Translations under genes and position numbers: made by a program
Assembly: GCA_965262505.1 (NCBI GenBank)
Contig: CBDHFM010000012.1
Span: 1-64,000, forward strand
Reading direction: 5' to 3'
Origin: JACPPO01 sp965262505
GTDB taxonomy: Bacteria > Acidobacteriota > Vicinamibacteria > Vicinamibacterales > UBA2999
DNA length: 64,000 bases
Notes under the pieces: generated by a model
Databases searched by the model: none
The model's input: the letters and a program-made list of their open reading frames with translations, nothing else
Told to the model about the DNA's origin: nothing
Part shown: piece by piece, positions 54,158 through 63,552 of the stretch
How positions within the stretch are numbered: position 1 is the first letter of the stretch
Layout: the number at the start of each line of letters is the position of its first letter

Positions 54158-54221
54158 CTACATATAGTAATACAACTTTACAGTTGACGGGTAACTAAAC
54201 AACGCGTAGCGTGGCCGGTAA
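54158..54221. promoter_or_regulatory. divergent operator region between repressor and Cro-like gene
   Basis: A 64-bp AT-rich gap with GTAATACAACTTTAC (imperfect palindrome) and TTGACGGGTAACTAAAC, fit for overlapping divergent promoters. The same sequence lies at 12135-12198. Confidence 0.6.
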
Positions 54222-54536
54222 ATGGACGTTACGCACACGCAGGCCGTTCGCGGCCGTCTGGCAACCCTGGGGGTGTCGCAACACGCGCTGGCGCGGGCGC
54301 TCGGCATCAGTCAAGCCACGTTGAGCCTGTGGCTGAACGGCTACCGCCAGCCGCCCACGGGGTTCGAGGCGGAGGCCGCCGCGGCGCTGGACCTGCTGGA
54401 GCAGGCGGAGCGCGCCGCGACCGAGGCGCGGGCGCAGGTGCTGGCAGGACGACGCACGCGTCGCGTCGGCGCGTGGCTGCCTCACGCGCGGCGGGCGCGG
54501 AGGACGACGGATGAATCGGTATCGGTACGACACTAA
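54222..54536 (+). CDS. Cro-like HTH protein
   Basis: 104 residues. An HTH in RLATLGVSQHALARALGISQ, ATLSLWLNGYRQPPTGFEAE, followed by an Ala/Glu/Arg-rich helix. First gene of the rightward operon, divergent from the repressor. Truncated copy at 12199. Confidence 0.8.
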   Translation: MDVTHTQAVRGRLATLGVSQHALARALGISQATLSLWLNGYRQPPTGFEAEAAAALDLLEQAERAATEARAQVLAGRRTRRVGAWLPHARRARRTTDESVSVRH

Positions 54537-54600
54537 CACCGTGGACGCCGGCCGGCACACGGCCAGGCGCACACCCCGTCCCAGGAGAAAGGGGGTCGGC

Positions 54601-54816
54601 ATGATACGCACCATCACCGTGGACGGCGAGGATGCCCTCCACGTGGACACCGCCGAGGAACTGGGCCACGCCCTCGTGAGCGGCCGGTACGTCGTCGCAT
54701 CTCACGACGTGCTCGCCGAGTACGGGATCACCGACATGCACAATTCCGACACGCAGGAGATCGTCGACGGGGCCGATTGGCGCGATGACACGTGGCGCAC
54801 TGAGGGCGGGAACTGA
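54601..54816 (+). CDS. hypothetical protein upstream of ardC
   Basis: 71 residues (MIRTITVDGEDALHVDTAEE, LGHALVSGRYVVASHDVLAE), acidic, no recognised family. AAAGGGGG before the ATG; its TGA overlaps the ardC ATG (TGATG), so it is probably co-translated with it. Confidence 0.6.
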   Translation: MIRTITVDGEDALHVDTAEELGHALVSGRYVVASHDVLAEYGITDMHNSDTQEIVDGADWRDDTWRTEGGN

Positions 54817-55907
54817 TGGCCTGGGGCCGTCGGACACCATCGGCGCAGACACCCGCGTGGAACCAGGACGACTATCACACAGCGTTTGCCGGGAAGCTCA
54901 AAGAGCAGATCGCGCAGGGCGTCGCGCCGTGGCAGAAGCCGTGGACGCCCGGCGAGCGCCGACTCCCGGAAAACATCCAGACCAAGAAGCCGTACCGGGG
55001 CGGGAATTCGGTCTACTTGAGCGTCACCCAAACCGCGAAGGGCTACAGCGATAACCGCTGGGCCACCTACAAGCAGATCAAGGACATGGGCGGGCAGGTT
55101 CGCAAAGGCGAGAAGGCCACCCAGGTGCTCTTTTACAAGTTTGACGACGAGAAGGCGCAGCAGCAGCCCGGCGCGGCCGACCAGGGCCAGACCCCCGACG
55201 GCGCGCAGGAGCGCGAGCGCACCCGCCCGCCGATGGTCCGCTGTTACGCCGTGTTCAACGTCGAACAAGCGGATGGGTTGACGCTGGAGCGGCGCGACGA
55301 CGACCGCGACAACGCGCCCGAGTGGAAAGCGCATCAGACCGCCGAGCGCGTCATCCAGGAGAGCGGCGTCCCCGTGCGCTACGAACGCGGGGACCGAGCG
55401 TACTACAACCTCCAGGCCGATCGCGTGACCCTTCCCGAACGTGAGCAGTTTGCCACCGCGAATGGGTACTACCAAACCGCGTTGCACGAACTCGGCCATG
55501 CCACCGGTCACCCCTCGCGGATGAACCGCGACACGCTCACGACCGGCGTCGGTAATTTCGGCAGCACCGAGTATGCCCGCGAAGAACTCCGCGCCGAAAT
55601 GTCGGCCATGATGACCGGCGAGCGCGTCGGCGTCGGACACGACGGCAGCCGCGGCGCAGCGTACGTCGCCGGTTGGATCAAGGCACTGGAAGACGATCCG
55701 AAGGAAATCTACAAGGCCGCCGCCGACGCGCAAAAAATCTCGGATTACCTGCTGCGCCCGATCCGCGAGCGCGAAAAAACGACCGAGCAGGAACACGGCG
55801 CGCTGGCCGACACATACTCGGCCGCGCGCAGTCCGCAGATCAGCCACGCGCCGACACCGCAGCCCCAGGCGCCGCAACCCGAGCGGGAGTCAGGCATCAG
55901 CCGCTAG
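54816..55907 (+). CDS. ardC: ArdC-like antirestriction protein/zincin metallopeptidase
   Basis: 363 residues. N-terminal ArdC ssDNA-binding-like domain (EQIAQGVAPWQKPWTPGERR, residues ~29-50, to ~150). Zincin-like domain with HELGH at 224-228 and a downstream EELRAE at 256-261 as third zinc ligand region. ArdC protects incoming single-stranded DNA from restriction. Located in the transfer operon before a replication-relaxation-like gene. Same domain as the N-terminal half of 32170-34314. Confidence 0.9.
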   Translation: MAWGRRTPSAQTPAWNQDDYHTAFAGKLKEQIAQGVAPWQKPWTPGERRLPENIQTKKPYRGGNSVYLSVTQTAKGYSDNRWATYKQIKDMGGQVRKGEKATQVLFYKFDDEKAQQQPGAADQGQTPDGAQERERTRPPMVRCYAVFNVEQADGLTLERRDDDRDNAPEWKAHQTAERVIQESGVPVRYERGDRAYYNLQADRVTLPEREQFATANGYYQTALHELGHATGHPSRMNRDTLTTGVGNFGSTEYAREELRAEMSAMMTGERVGVGHDGSRGAAYVAGWIKALEDDPKEIYKAAADAQKISDYLLRPIREREKTTEQEHGALADTYSAARSPQISHAPTPQPQAPQPERESGISR

Positions 55908-55916
55908 GCGGTCGCT

Positions 55917-56867
55917 ATGTTTGATCGACTGGATCTCTTTCGTGAGGACACCCCGACGCCCCGGCCGGCGCGCGAGGATACGCCGCGCGAAGACCAGGCG
56001 CGACCAGGCACACCGCGCCAGGACCGCCCCGCCCACGAGGACCGGTCCCGCGACGAGCCGCGGGCCGGCCATCGTCGAGAACACGACGCGCGACAGCCGG
56101 CGCGCACCATCGCCGCGCGCAAGCGCGCCGCCACCGCCGACGTGGGGATGTATCGCGCCGTGTCGTACACAGACCTGTCCGACAAGCATTTTGACGGCCA
56201 CCCGTACGCCACCCGGCGGGCGGTCGATCAGATGGTCCGCCGAGGGCTGGTCACGGAACACGACGCGAAGGGGCCGCAGGGCAACACCTTTACGGTGCTG
56301 ACCGCCACGCCCGCCGGGGCGCGGTCGGCACAACGGGCCGCGCTGGACGCCGGCCACGCAGCCGGGCAACAGACGTGGAGCGGCATCGTCAAACCGGCTG
56401 AGCTGGCACACGACACGGCGGTCTATCGCGCCGCCGCCGTGGAACAGGCGCGCATCGAGGCCGACGGCGGACGGGTGACCCGCGTCCGCATCGACGCCGA
56501 ACTCAAGCAGGTCGTCGCGCGCGCCACCGAGACGGCGCGCGCCCAGGGTGGACGGCGCGCGGCGGACGAGGCGCGCCGCACGGCCGCACAGGAGCTCGGG
56601 CTCCCGATGCACGAGGACCGCGTGATGTACCCCGACGCGCAGCTCGACATCGAAGATAGCGAGGGGCGGAGCGGACGCGTGAATGTCGAAATCGCGTCCG
56701 AGCATTACCACGCGGCGGCGATCGCGGCGAAGGCCGGCGCCGGATTCGCCATGCACGGCAGCAGCGGCCGGGCCATGCGGAACATCGCCCGCGCGATTGA
56801 CCAGAGCGGCGGCAGCGGCGGCGGCGGACCCGCACAGCCCGGCCGAGATGGATCGGTGGAGCTGTAG
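55917..56867 (+). CDS. replication-relaxation-like protein, divergent type
   Basis: 316 residues. Arg/Pro-rich N-terminus, then a winged-helix-like part (YRAVSYTDLSDKHFDGHPYA, VDQMVRRGLVTEHDAK). The C-terminal domain MYPDAQLDIEDSEGRSGRVN, VEIASEHYH resembles the nuclease-like part of replication-relaxation proteins, with an acidic pair and Tyr/His. No standard relaxase was found in the window, so this is a candidate mobilisation protein; that is inference. Confidence 0.55.
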   Translation: MFDRLDLFREDTPTPRPAREDTPREDQARPGTPRQDRPAHEDRSRDEPRAGHRREHDARQPARTIAARKRAATADVGMYRAVSYTDLSDKHFDGHPYATRRAVDQMVRRGLVTEHDAKGPQGNTFTVLTATPAGARSAQRAALDAGHAAGQQTWSGIVKPAELAHDTAVYRAAAVEQARIEADGGRVTRVRIDAELKQVVARATETARAQGGRRAADEARRTAAQELGLPMHEDRVMYPDAQLDIEDSEGRSGRVNVEIASEHYHAAAIAAKAGAGFAMHGSSGRAMRNIARAIDQSGGSGGGGPAQPGRDGSVEL

Positions 56868-57188
56868 ATGCAACCCATTACCGTTGCCGTCGGGTTGACC
56901 GTCACGATCCTGGCGCTCACCGCGTTGCTCGTCGGCCCACACGTCGCGTACCTCGCCCCGTACACCCGCGTCCTGGTCACCGCGTCCTGGCCGATCCTCA
57001 CCGTGTACAGCACGCTCGCCGTGGTGACCCTCATCGTGGCGATCTACGCCACCGCCCGCACGTTGGGCCTCGCCGACCTTGGGCGCAAAGTGGATCTCGT
57101 GGAACGGTCGATCCGGCGCGGCGCGGGCGGCGATCCGGAGCTGGCCGAGCAGATGCAGCACCAGGACCGTGGAGAGTTTGACGCATGA
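56868..57188 (+). CDS. membrane protein of transfer operon
   Basis: 106 residues with two membrane helices (AVGLTVTILALTALLVG and LVTASWPILTVYSTLAVVTL) and a charged C-terminus. It begins immediately after the previous stop and precedes virB2. No family recognised. Confidence 0.65.
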   Translation: MQPITVAVGLTVTILALTALLVGPHVAYLAPYTRVLVTASWPILTVYSTLAVVTLIVAIYATARTLGLADLGRKVDLVERSIRRGAGGDPELAEQMQHQDRGEFDA

Positions 57189-57271
57189 CGCACGGGCCCG
57201 AGCACGTCACGGGACGCGGCTCGAGCACCGTGCGTGAGCCCGCGCCCACGCACCACCAGAAGGAGGACACC

Positions 57272-57568
57272 ATGCACCCGCACCGCTCACACTGGTTCAC
57301 CGCCCTCGCGGTTCTGTTCGCCGTGGGGCTTGTCGCCGAGGTTCCCGTGTTCGCCCAGGGCGTGAGCCCGTGGCTAAACGCCGTGGACGTGCTGCAGCAA
57401 GCCTTCACCGGCCCCCTCGCGCGGGGCCTGTCGCTGATTGCGATCGTCATCGGCGGGCTGATGTTCGCCTTTGGTGAAGGCGGCAGCAAGAAGGCGCTCG
57501 CCGGGATCATCTTCGGCTTGGGGATGGCGATGGGCGCGGCGAACTTCCTGACGTGGTTGTTTTCATGA
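57272..57568 (+). CDS. virB2: VirB2/TrbC pilin
   Basis: 98 residues: signal segment WFTALAVLFAVGLVAEVPVF, then two helices with ARGLSLIAIVIGGLMFAFGE and GSKKALAGIIFGLGMAMGAA, the pilin pattern. AGAAGGAGG precedes the ATG at 57272; the earlier in-frame start has no ribosome site. Overlaps virB3 by ATGA. Confidence 0.93.
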   Translation: MHPHRSHWFTALAVLFAVGLVAEVPVFAQGVSPWLNAVDVLQQAFTGPLARGLSLIAIVIGGLMFAFGEGGSKKALAGIIFGLGMAMGAANFLTWLFS

Positions 57569-57894
57569 CCATCGGCCACGGCGCGCGCGCGTGGGTCGCG
57601 TACCCGGCGCTGTCGGCCCCCCTCACGATGATGGGGGTCGAACGGCGCTGGTTTCTCTTGTCCGCGACGATCGGCATGGCGATGTGGAACGCCATCAACA
57701 GCATCCTGATCGGCGCGGCGACCTTTTGCCTCCTGTACGGCGTGGGCTGGTGGGCCTGGCGGACGGACCCGCACATGCTCACCATCCTGCGTGAGTCCGT
57801 CCGGTTCAAAACCCGGTACGACCCGGCGAAGTGGGCCGAGTCGCCGTGGTACATCCTCATCACCCAGGCCCGCCGGCAGAGCCGATCCTCATGA
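57565..57894 (+). CDS. virB3: VirB3/TrbD
   Basis: 109 residues with the VirB3 features: PALSAPLTMMGVERRWFLLS, helices near 35-65, and a C-terminal YDPAKWAESPWYI. Inner-membrane partner of VirB4. Overlaps both neighbours by four bases. Confidence 0.9.
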   Translation: MTIGHGARAWVAYPALSAPLTMMGVERRWFLLSATIGMAMWNAINSILIGAATFCLLYGVGWWAWRTDPHMLTILRESVRFKTRYDPAKWAESPWYILITQARRQSRSS

Positions 57895-60323
57895 CCACCA
57901 CCGATCGAGACGTCGCCGACCACCACGCCGCCGGCGCGCTGGCCGACGAGCTGCCGTATTGGGGCTGGCTCCCCGACGACCGGACGTGTCTCACCCGGCG
58001 CGGCGAGCTGGTGACGCTCGCCCGCCTGTCGCCGACCGTCGTCGACGGGCACACCCCCGAGCAGCTGGACGCCGTGCTCAATCGCTGGCAACGGATGCTC
58101 TCAGGCATCGACTCCCGGACCCGGCTGTACTTCTACCTGCTCCGCCGGCCAGCGACCTTCCCCGACGCGGACACCGGCCTCTCGGCCGTCGCCGACCTCG
58201 GGCAACGGAAGCGGCGCGCGTTCCTCGCGTCGCGCATCCAACAGATCGACACATACCTCGCATGGTGCTACGACCCGAAACTCTCGACGGCCGCAGCCGG
58301 CCAGCACAACGCGCCGTGGTGGAAGCACTACGTCCACACGTGGATGACGCGGCGGCGGAATCAGAACGAGGCGATCTACTTCCGCGAGCAGATCGAGGAC
58401 GCGACCGCGCGCTTTCGGCAACAGGTCGATGCCAGCCGGACGCTCGTCGCCGATCTGACGCCCCTCGACATCCTCACGGCACACGAAGGCTCCCGCGTCC
58501 TCGCCGAGCTGGTGAACAAGCCCGGCCGCGCGCCGTGGGATGGGGCGACCGGCAGCGGGATGAACTGGCGACTGGCGACCAGTGAACTCGAAGCCGAACG
58601 CCGGCATCTTCGACTGGACGGCGAGCCCGTGATTCTCTATACGCTTCTGTCCCCGCCGGCCAGAGCCACGGCGAATCTCCTCAATGACCTGTACCGCCTC
58701 GACAGCGTGATGACCGTCACGCTCGAATGGCGCCCGTGGGATCTGGACGCGGCGCGCCGCAAGATCCGCGGCGCACAGCGCCACTACTTTTCCAAGCGGT
58801 ACTCGATGATGTCCCACGTCCAGGAAACCGAAGGCACGGCCAGCGCGATGGTGGACAGCGCGGCCGACGTGGAATCCGGTCGCTTGGGGGATGCGCTCGT
58901 GGAGCTGGAAACCGAGGGCGTGGCCTACGGCGATCTCGCGCTCACCATTGCCCTGCACGGCGACCTGGAGCAGACCGAACGCCTCGACGGTGACGTGCTC
59001 CGCATCTTCGCGGCGCACGACGCGAAGGCCATCCGCGAGGGCTACGGCCAGCTCCCCGCGTGGTTTTGCCGCCTGCCGGCGCAGCCGCGCAAGCGGCAGG
59101 TCCGATCCGTGTTTGTCTCCGCGGGCGCGGCGGCGTGCCTGGCGCCCATCTACGGCCCGCCTGTCGGCGCGGCGCGCAGCCGGCATCTGGACCGGGCGGC
59201 GCTCGCCATCCTCGAAACGCAATGGCAGACGCCGTTTCACTACGACCTGTTTCACGGCGACGTCGGCCACACGCTGGTCCTCGGGGCAACCGGCACGGGG
59301 AAGAGTTTCACGCTCAATTTTTTACTCGTCCAGGCCCTGCAGTACAACCCGCGCGTGCTCATCCTCGACCTCGGGGGCTCGTACCGCTGGATCACCCGGT
59401 TCCTCGGGGGCGGCTACCTGGAGCTGTCCCCCGACGACGCGACCGGGCACGGCGGTTTCCGGTTGCGCCCGTTCGCGCTCCCGCCCGCCGAGCGGACCTT
59501 GCAATTCCTCACCGGCTGGATCATGCGCTTACTCAGGATCGGCGGCTGGACCGTCACGGGCGCCGACCCGTCCGAAATCCGCGCCCGCATTGAAGATCTC
59601 TACGCCTTTCCGCCGGCGCGCCGGACGATGACCGTCTTTGTCCACTCCTTGCCGGCCGCCATGTGGCCAGCGATGGGCCGATGGTACGGCACTGGCGCGT
59701 GGGGCCGGTACTTCGACAACCCGGCCGACGGGGACGATCTCGACCTGGCCGACTGGCAGGTGATCGACCTCGCGGGCGCCGCCGAGCATGAGGATTTGTG
59801 CGAGGCCGCACTGTTCTATCTCCTGGAACGCCTCCGGCTCACGCTTGAGAACCCTGACGAAACCGCCCGGGTGAAATTGATGGTGGTCGATGAAGCCTGG
59901 CGCTACTTGCGCGACCCGGCCGTCCTCGCGTACCTCGCGGAAGCCGCCAAGACGTGGCGGAAGAAAAACGCGGCGCTCATCATGGCGACCCAAAGCGCCG
60001 TCGACGTGACCGGCACGGTCGGCGCTGAGGCGCTCCTGGAATCCATGCCCACCAAGCTCTTTCTCGCCAACCCCGAGCTGCCCGAGAAGGCGGCTGACCT
60101 CTTTCGATTGAACCCGTCCGAAGTCGAGATCATCCGAGGGCTCGTCAGTAAACAAGAACTCTATGTACGACGCCCGAACATGGCCGCGACCGTGCGGCTT
60201 GAAGTCGATCCCGAATCGTACTGGCTGTACACATCATCGGCGCGCGACAGTGCCCGCCGCGCCGAGGCCGTCAAACAGCACGGCCTCGAGGGGGCGCTCG
60301 CCCACCTCGCCGCCGGCCGCTGA
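57891..60323 (+). CDS. virB4: VirB4/TrbE transfer ATPase
   Basis: 810 residues. Walker A in VLGATGTGKSFTLN (about 463-476), Walker B LMVVDEAWRYL (~664-674), and ALIMATQSAVDVTG as sensor region. Energises pilus assembly and substrate transfer at the inner membrane. Start at 57891 chosen for the ATGA overlap with virB3. Confidence 0.95.
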   Translation: MTTTDRDVADHHAAGALADELPYWGWLPDDRTCLTRRGELVTLARLSPTVVDGHTPEQLDAVLNRWQRMLSGIDSRTRLYFYLLRRPATFPDADTGLSAVADLGQRKRRAFLASRIQQIDTYLAWCYDPKLSTAAAGQHNAPWWKHYVHTWMTRRRNQNEAIYFREQIEDATARFRQQVDASRTLVADLTPLDILTAHEGSRVLAELVNKPGRAPWDGATGSGMNWRLATSELEAERRHLRLDGEPVILYTLLSPPARATANLLNDLYRLDSVMTVTLEWRPWDLDAARRKIRGAQRHYFSKRYSMMSHVQETEGTASAMVDSAADVESGRLGDALVELETEGVAYGDLALTIALHGDLEQTERLDGDVLRIFAAHDAKAIREGYGQLPAWFCRLPAQPRKRQVRSVFVSAGAAACLAPIYGPPVGAARSRHLDRAALAILETQWQTPFHYDLFHGDVGHTLVLGATGTGKSFTLNFLLVQALQYNPRVLILDLGGSYRWITRFLGGGYLELSPDDATGHGGFRLRPFALPPAERTLQFLTGWIMRLLRIGGWTVTGADPSEIRARIEDLYAFPPARRTMTVFVHSLPAAMWPAMGRWYGTGAWGRYFDNPADGDDLDLADWQVIDLAGAAEHEDLCEAALFYLLERLRLTLENPDETARVKLMVVDEAWRYLRDPAVLAYLAEAAKTWRKKNAALIMATQSAVDVTGTVGAEALLESMPTKLFLANPELPEKAADLFRLNPSEVEIIRGLVSKQELYVRRPNMAATVRLEVDPESYWLYTSSARDSARRAEAVKQHGLEGALAHLAAGR

Positions 60324-60341
60324 GAACAGGAGAGAGAACCT

Positions 60342-61184
60342 ATGACCATCCGCCGAATCGTCGCCCGTGTCTCGATGATCTGCCTCATCCCGGCGCTCGC
60401 CCTGGCGCAAGACACGCCCGCCGGCGCGTCCGTCCTGCAGGTACACGACGCGCCAGATCAGATCATCCACGTCAATACCCGCATCCGTCACACGACCGTG
60501 ATCCAACTGCCGCCACGCGAGAACATTCTCGATTTCATTGTGGGCGACTCTGAATACTGGCACCTGTCCGGCGCCGCGAATCTCGCTTTCCTGAAACCGA
60601 TCGGCGAAGGCGTCAACACCAACGTCGCGCTTGTCTGCGAGAGCGGCCGGATCTATTCGTTCCTTGTGGTCGAACGAGACGCCCCGCCGCATTTAATTGT
60701 CCGCGTCGGAGCCGACCCCACCACCACGACGCCGGCCGGCGCGCCGATCCCCGCGTTCGTCGCGCGGTCGCGCGTGGCCGAGTACCAGCTCATGGCCGAG
60801 GAAAGCCGCGCGGCCGTCCACGCGGCGCAGATCGACGCCGAGACGCAGATCGCCGCGATGCGCCAGAACGCGACCGCGCAGATCAACGAGTTTCGTTCGA
60901 GCTATCCCACGCGCTTGGAGTTTCCCTATCGACTAGACGACAAGGCCGCGCGCTGGCCGTTCCTCGTACAAGGCATGTGGCATGACGGCCAATTTACGTA
61001 CGTCCGCTCGACGGCCCAGGAGACGCCCGCGCTCTACGAGAACCGCGACGGCGATCCGTCGCTCATCCCCTACGACCTCCAGCAAGACGGCCTGTTTATC
61101 GTGCGCCGGCTTATCGGGTCCGGCTGGCTGCAAATCGGCCGCGACCGCGCCGGATGGAAGATCGACCTAGACGACTTGGAATGA
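60342..61184 (+). CDS. virB9: VirB9/TrbG
   Basis: 280 residues. Signal peptide ending ALAQ, and a periplasmic part with VIQLPPRENILDFIVGDSEY, NLAFLKPIGEGVNTNVALVC and a C-terminal beta domain (YDLQQDGLFIVRRLIGSGWL). Outer-membrane core complex subunit with VirB10. A fragment is duplicated at 12297-12525. Six bases upstream is AGGAGAG. Confidence 0.9.
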   Translation: MTIRRIVARVSMICLIPALALAQDTPAGASVLQVHDAPDQIIHVNTRIRHTTVIQLPPRENILDFIVGDSEYWHLSGAANLAFLKPIGEGVNTNVALVCESGRIYSFLVVERDAPPHLIVRVGADPTTTTPAGAPIPAFVARSRVAEYQLMAEESRAAVHAAQIDAETQIAAMRQNATAQINEFRSSYPTRLEFPYRLDDKAARWPFLVQGMWHDGQFTYVRSTAQETPALYENRDGDPSLIPYDLQQDGLFIVRRLIGSGWLQIGRDRAGWKIDLDDLE

Positions 61185-61188
61185 CCCT

Positions 61189-62523
61189 ATGCCCAACTGG
61201 ACCCGACTGAGCGCCCCGGCTGCGGGCGCATTTTCAGCATCGTGGATCACCCGGATCGGGGCACTTCTCTTGGCCGTGGTTCTCGGCGGCGCGTTCCTGA
61301 TGCAATCGTGTTTTTCGTCGGTCCCCACCGACCCCGAATCACTCATTGAGCCCGAGGGGATCGCCGGCGATCGCGCCGAGCTGGAACTCGGCCAGCGGGT
61401 ACAGGACATCGAGCAACGCGCGGCGCTGGACGCCGCCGCCGCCGCGCGAACCCTTGCCGTCGAGGGCACGCAACTGACCGGCGGGCACGTGACGCCCGCC
61501 TTTGACCCGACGACCGGCGAGACGTTGCCCGATGGCACCGCGCCCGGCATCGTCCCGCGAACCGAGGACGAGGCGCAGCTCCGCGAACTCCTACGCCTTG
61601 AAGCTATCGAACGGCGTACCCGGTCGCTTCGCTCCCAGCCCGTGGTCATCACCTACCGACTCCCCGGCGGGCTCCCACCGGCAGCGGCGGCGACCGCCGC
61701 GGCCGAGCCCGCCCAGGCCGGCGGGCCGACCGCTACCCCCGCGAGCAGCGCCGACGTGGCGCAGCCCGTGAGCTTGGCTGAAACCGTCGCCGCCCTGGCC
61801 GCGCTCGATGTAGAGCAGACCGCCGGCTTGGACCCGACTTCAATGCTCCCGATCGGCCTACAACAGATCCCCCCGCCGGACCCGTCCGGCTTGGGCGCAC
61901 TCCCCGGCGCGGCCGTCGCGCAGGGCGACCCGTCGAACCCCGCCATCGTGCAGACTCCCAACGACCCGCCCGGATGGGATCGACTCTACGAGGGCTCGTT
62001 TATCGAGGGCGTACTCGTGACCCAGCTCAACGGCGACTTTCCCAGCCCGGTCCTTGCGGCTGTGTCCGTCCCGTTCTACTCGGCCGACCGCCAGCGGATT
62101 GTGATCCCGCGCGGCGCGCGGGTGGTCGGATCCGCGTCGGCCACCGTCGGCCAGGATCAAGAACGGCTCGCCGTCGGGTTTCACCGGCTCATCTTCCCCG
62201 ATGGTCGATGGGTGTCGCTTGAGTTTCGCGGGCTGAATCAGGTCGGCGAGGGCGCACTCAAAGACCGCGTGAACCGCCATTACTTGTCGATGTTCGCGGC
62301 CGTCGGCGCGGTCGGCATCATCAGCGGCTTGACGTTGCGCGGATCGGACCCGTACGCGGGCGGGCGTCAGGGGTTCCAGGCGGGCGCAGGGCAAGGGCTC
62401 GCCCAGGGCGCGACGAGCATCCTCGACCGTTTCCTCAACCGATTGCCGACCATCACGATCCGCGCCGGCCACCGGCTACGGATCTGGCTGACGTCTGATG
62501 TGCTTGTGCCCCGTTCGATCTGA
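61189..62523 (+). CDS. virB10: VirB10/TrbI
   Basis: 444 residues. One N-terminal helix (WITRIGALLLAVVLGGAFLM), a Pro/Ala-rich periplasmic linker, then the conserved beta-barrel cap domain: LYEGSFIEGVLVTQLNGDFP, IVIPRGARVVGSASATVGQD, RWVSLEFRGLNQVG and the C-terminal LPTITIRAGHRLRIWLTSDV. Spans both membranes in the transfer channel. Confidence 0.94.
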   Translation: MPNWTRLSAPAAGAFSASWITRIGALLLAVVLGGAFLMQSCFSSVPTDPESLIEPEGIAGDRAELELGQRVQDIEQRAALDAAAAARTLAVEGTQLTGGHVTPAFDPTTGETLPDGTAPGIVPRTEDEAQLRELLRLEAIERRTRSLRSQPVVITYRLPGGLPPAAAATAAAEPAQAGGPTATPASSADVAQPVSLAETVAALAALDVEQTAGLDPTSMLPIGLQQIPPPDPSGLGALPGAAVAQGDPSNPAIVQTPNDPPGWDRLYEGSFIEGVLVTQLNGDFPSPVLAAVSVPFYSADRQRIVIPRGARVVGSASATVGQDQERLAVGFHRLIFPDGRWVSLEFRGLNQVGEGALKDRVNRHYLSMFAAVGAVGIISGLTLRGSDPYAGGRQGFQAGAGQGLAQGATSILDRFLNRLPTITIRAGHRLRIWLTSDVLVPRSI

Positions 62524-62647
62524 CAGGACCGGGACGGCGGAACCCGCCGGCCCATCACTGCCCCGGACCGCGAAGGCTATCCGGGCTTTTTGACGCGGCT
62601 CGAGAATGTGTCTTGAGCCCGCGCCCACGGAGAGAAGGAGTCTACCG

Positions 62648-63541
62648 ATGAAACGCACGATCCTTTGGACCCTCGTACTATTCGCGCCCCTCCTGTGGAC
62701 GACCACCGCACACGCGCTGTTCGGCGTCCCCGACTTCGCGGCGCTCGCGCAGCGCGTGACGATCATCGCGAATCAGGGCGTCCAAATAGCGCACAGCGTG
62801 ACGCAAATCTCGAAAATCACCGAGCAGATGACCGAGATCAAGAACCAGTACGCACACCTGAAAAACGAAGCGCTCGGGCACGTCGGCGCGCTCACCGATC
62901 CCTTTGTGACGCTGGCCGCAGTGCCCGGTACGTATGTCTCTGACGGGCTTGCGTGGCGCACCGCCTACACCGGCACCACCACCGCCGGCCTGATCGATGC
63001 GTTCGAGCTGTTCAGCGCCAGCGGTACGCCGATGACCGATTACTGGCAGACTCGGCTGGACGCTGCGCCCGACACGACCGAGGCGGACGTACTCGCCGAA
63101 TACCACGCGTTCCCCGTGTCGCTCGCCGACCGTGCGGCAGCGAACTACCGCCGGCACCGCGACCACGGCGAACAGCGCACCGCGCAGAGTCAGATCGTCA
63201 ACACCGCCGCGTCGTCCGCGACCGCGACTGTTCAATCAGCGCGGCTGTCGTACGCCGCGTTGCGCGGGCAAACCAACCAATCAGGCACGGCGCTCCAACA
63301 GGCCCAGGTCACAGGCACCATTACCGCCGGCGAAGTGTCCGCCGCCGTTCTACAACTTCACGCGCACGAGGCGGCACGCCGCGCCGCCGAAGAACTTGAA
63401 GCCGAGGAACGACGCCGCGAACGCGAGGCGACACGCCTTGACGCCCTACGCGCGGGCCACGCCGATCACAACCTGCGCCGGGGCGGTATCGAGCAGAGCC
63501 GCAACGGCGGCGACTCTCTCTTGTTTAGCCTTGTGCAATAG
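62648..63541 (+). CDS. virB5: VirB5/TrbJ
   Basis: 297 residues, signal peptide ending AHALFG. VTIIANQGVQIAHSVTQISK, ITEQMTEIKNQYAHLKNEAL and a long helical C-terminus match TrbJ/VirB5 proteins, minor pilus components. GAGAAGGAG before the ATG at 62648. Confidence 0.88.
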   Translation: MKRTILWTLVLFAPLLWTTTAHALFGVPDFAALAQRVTIIANQGVQIAHSVTQISKITEQMTEIKNQYAHLKNEALGHVGALTDPFVTLAAVPGTYVSDGLAWRTAYTGTTTAGLIDAFELFSASGTPMTDYWQTRLDAAPDTTEADVLAEYHAFPVSLADRAAANYRRHRDHGEQRTAQSQIVNTAASSATATVQSARLSYAALRGQTNQSGTALQQAQVTGTITAGEVSAAVLQLHAHEAARRAAEELEAEERRREREATRLDALRAGHADHNLRRGGIEQSRNGGDSLLFSLVQ

Positions 63542-63552
63542 CCGGGTGTTCC

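Larger units (their letters stand above)
52575..54312. repeat. 1738-bp MazEF/repressor block, copy 2
   Basis: Counterpart of 10552-12289. Confidence 0.9.
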
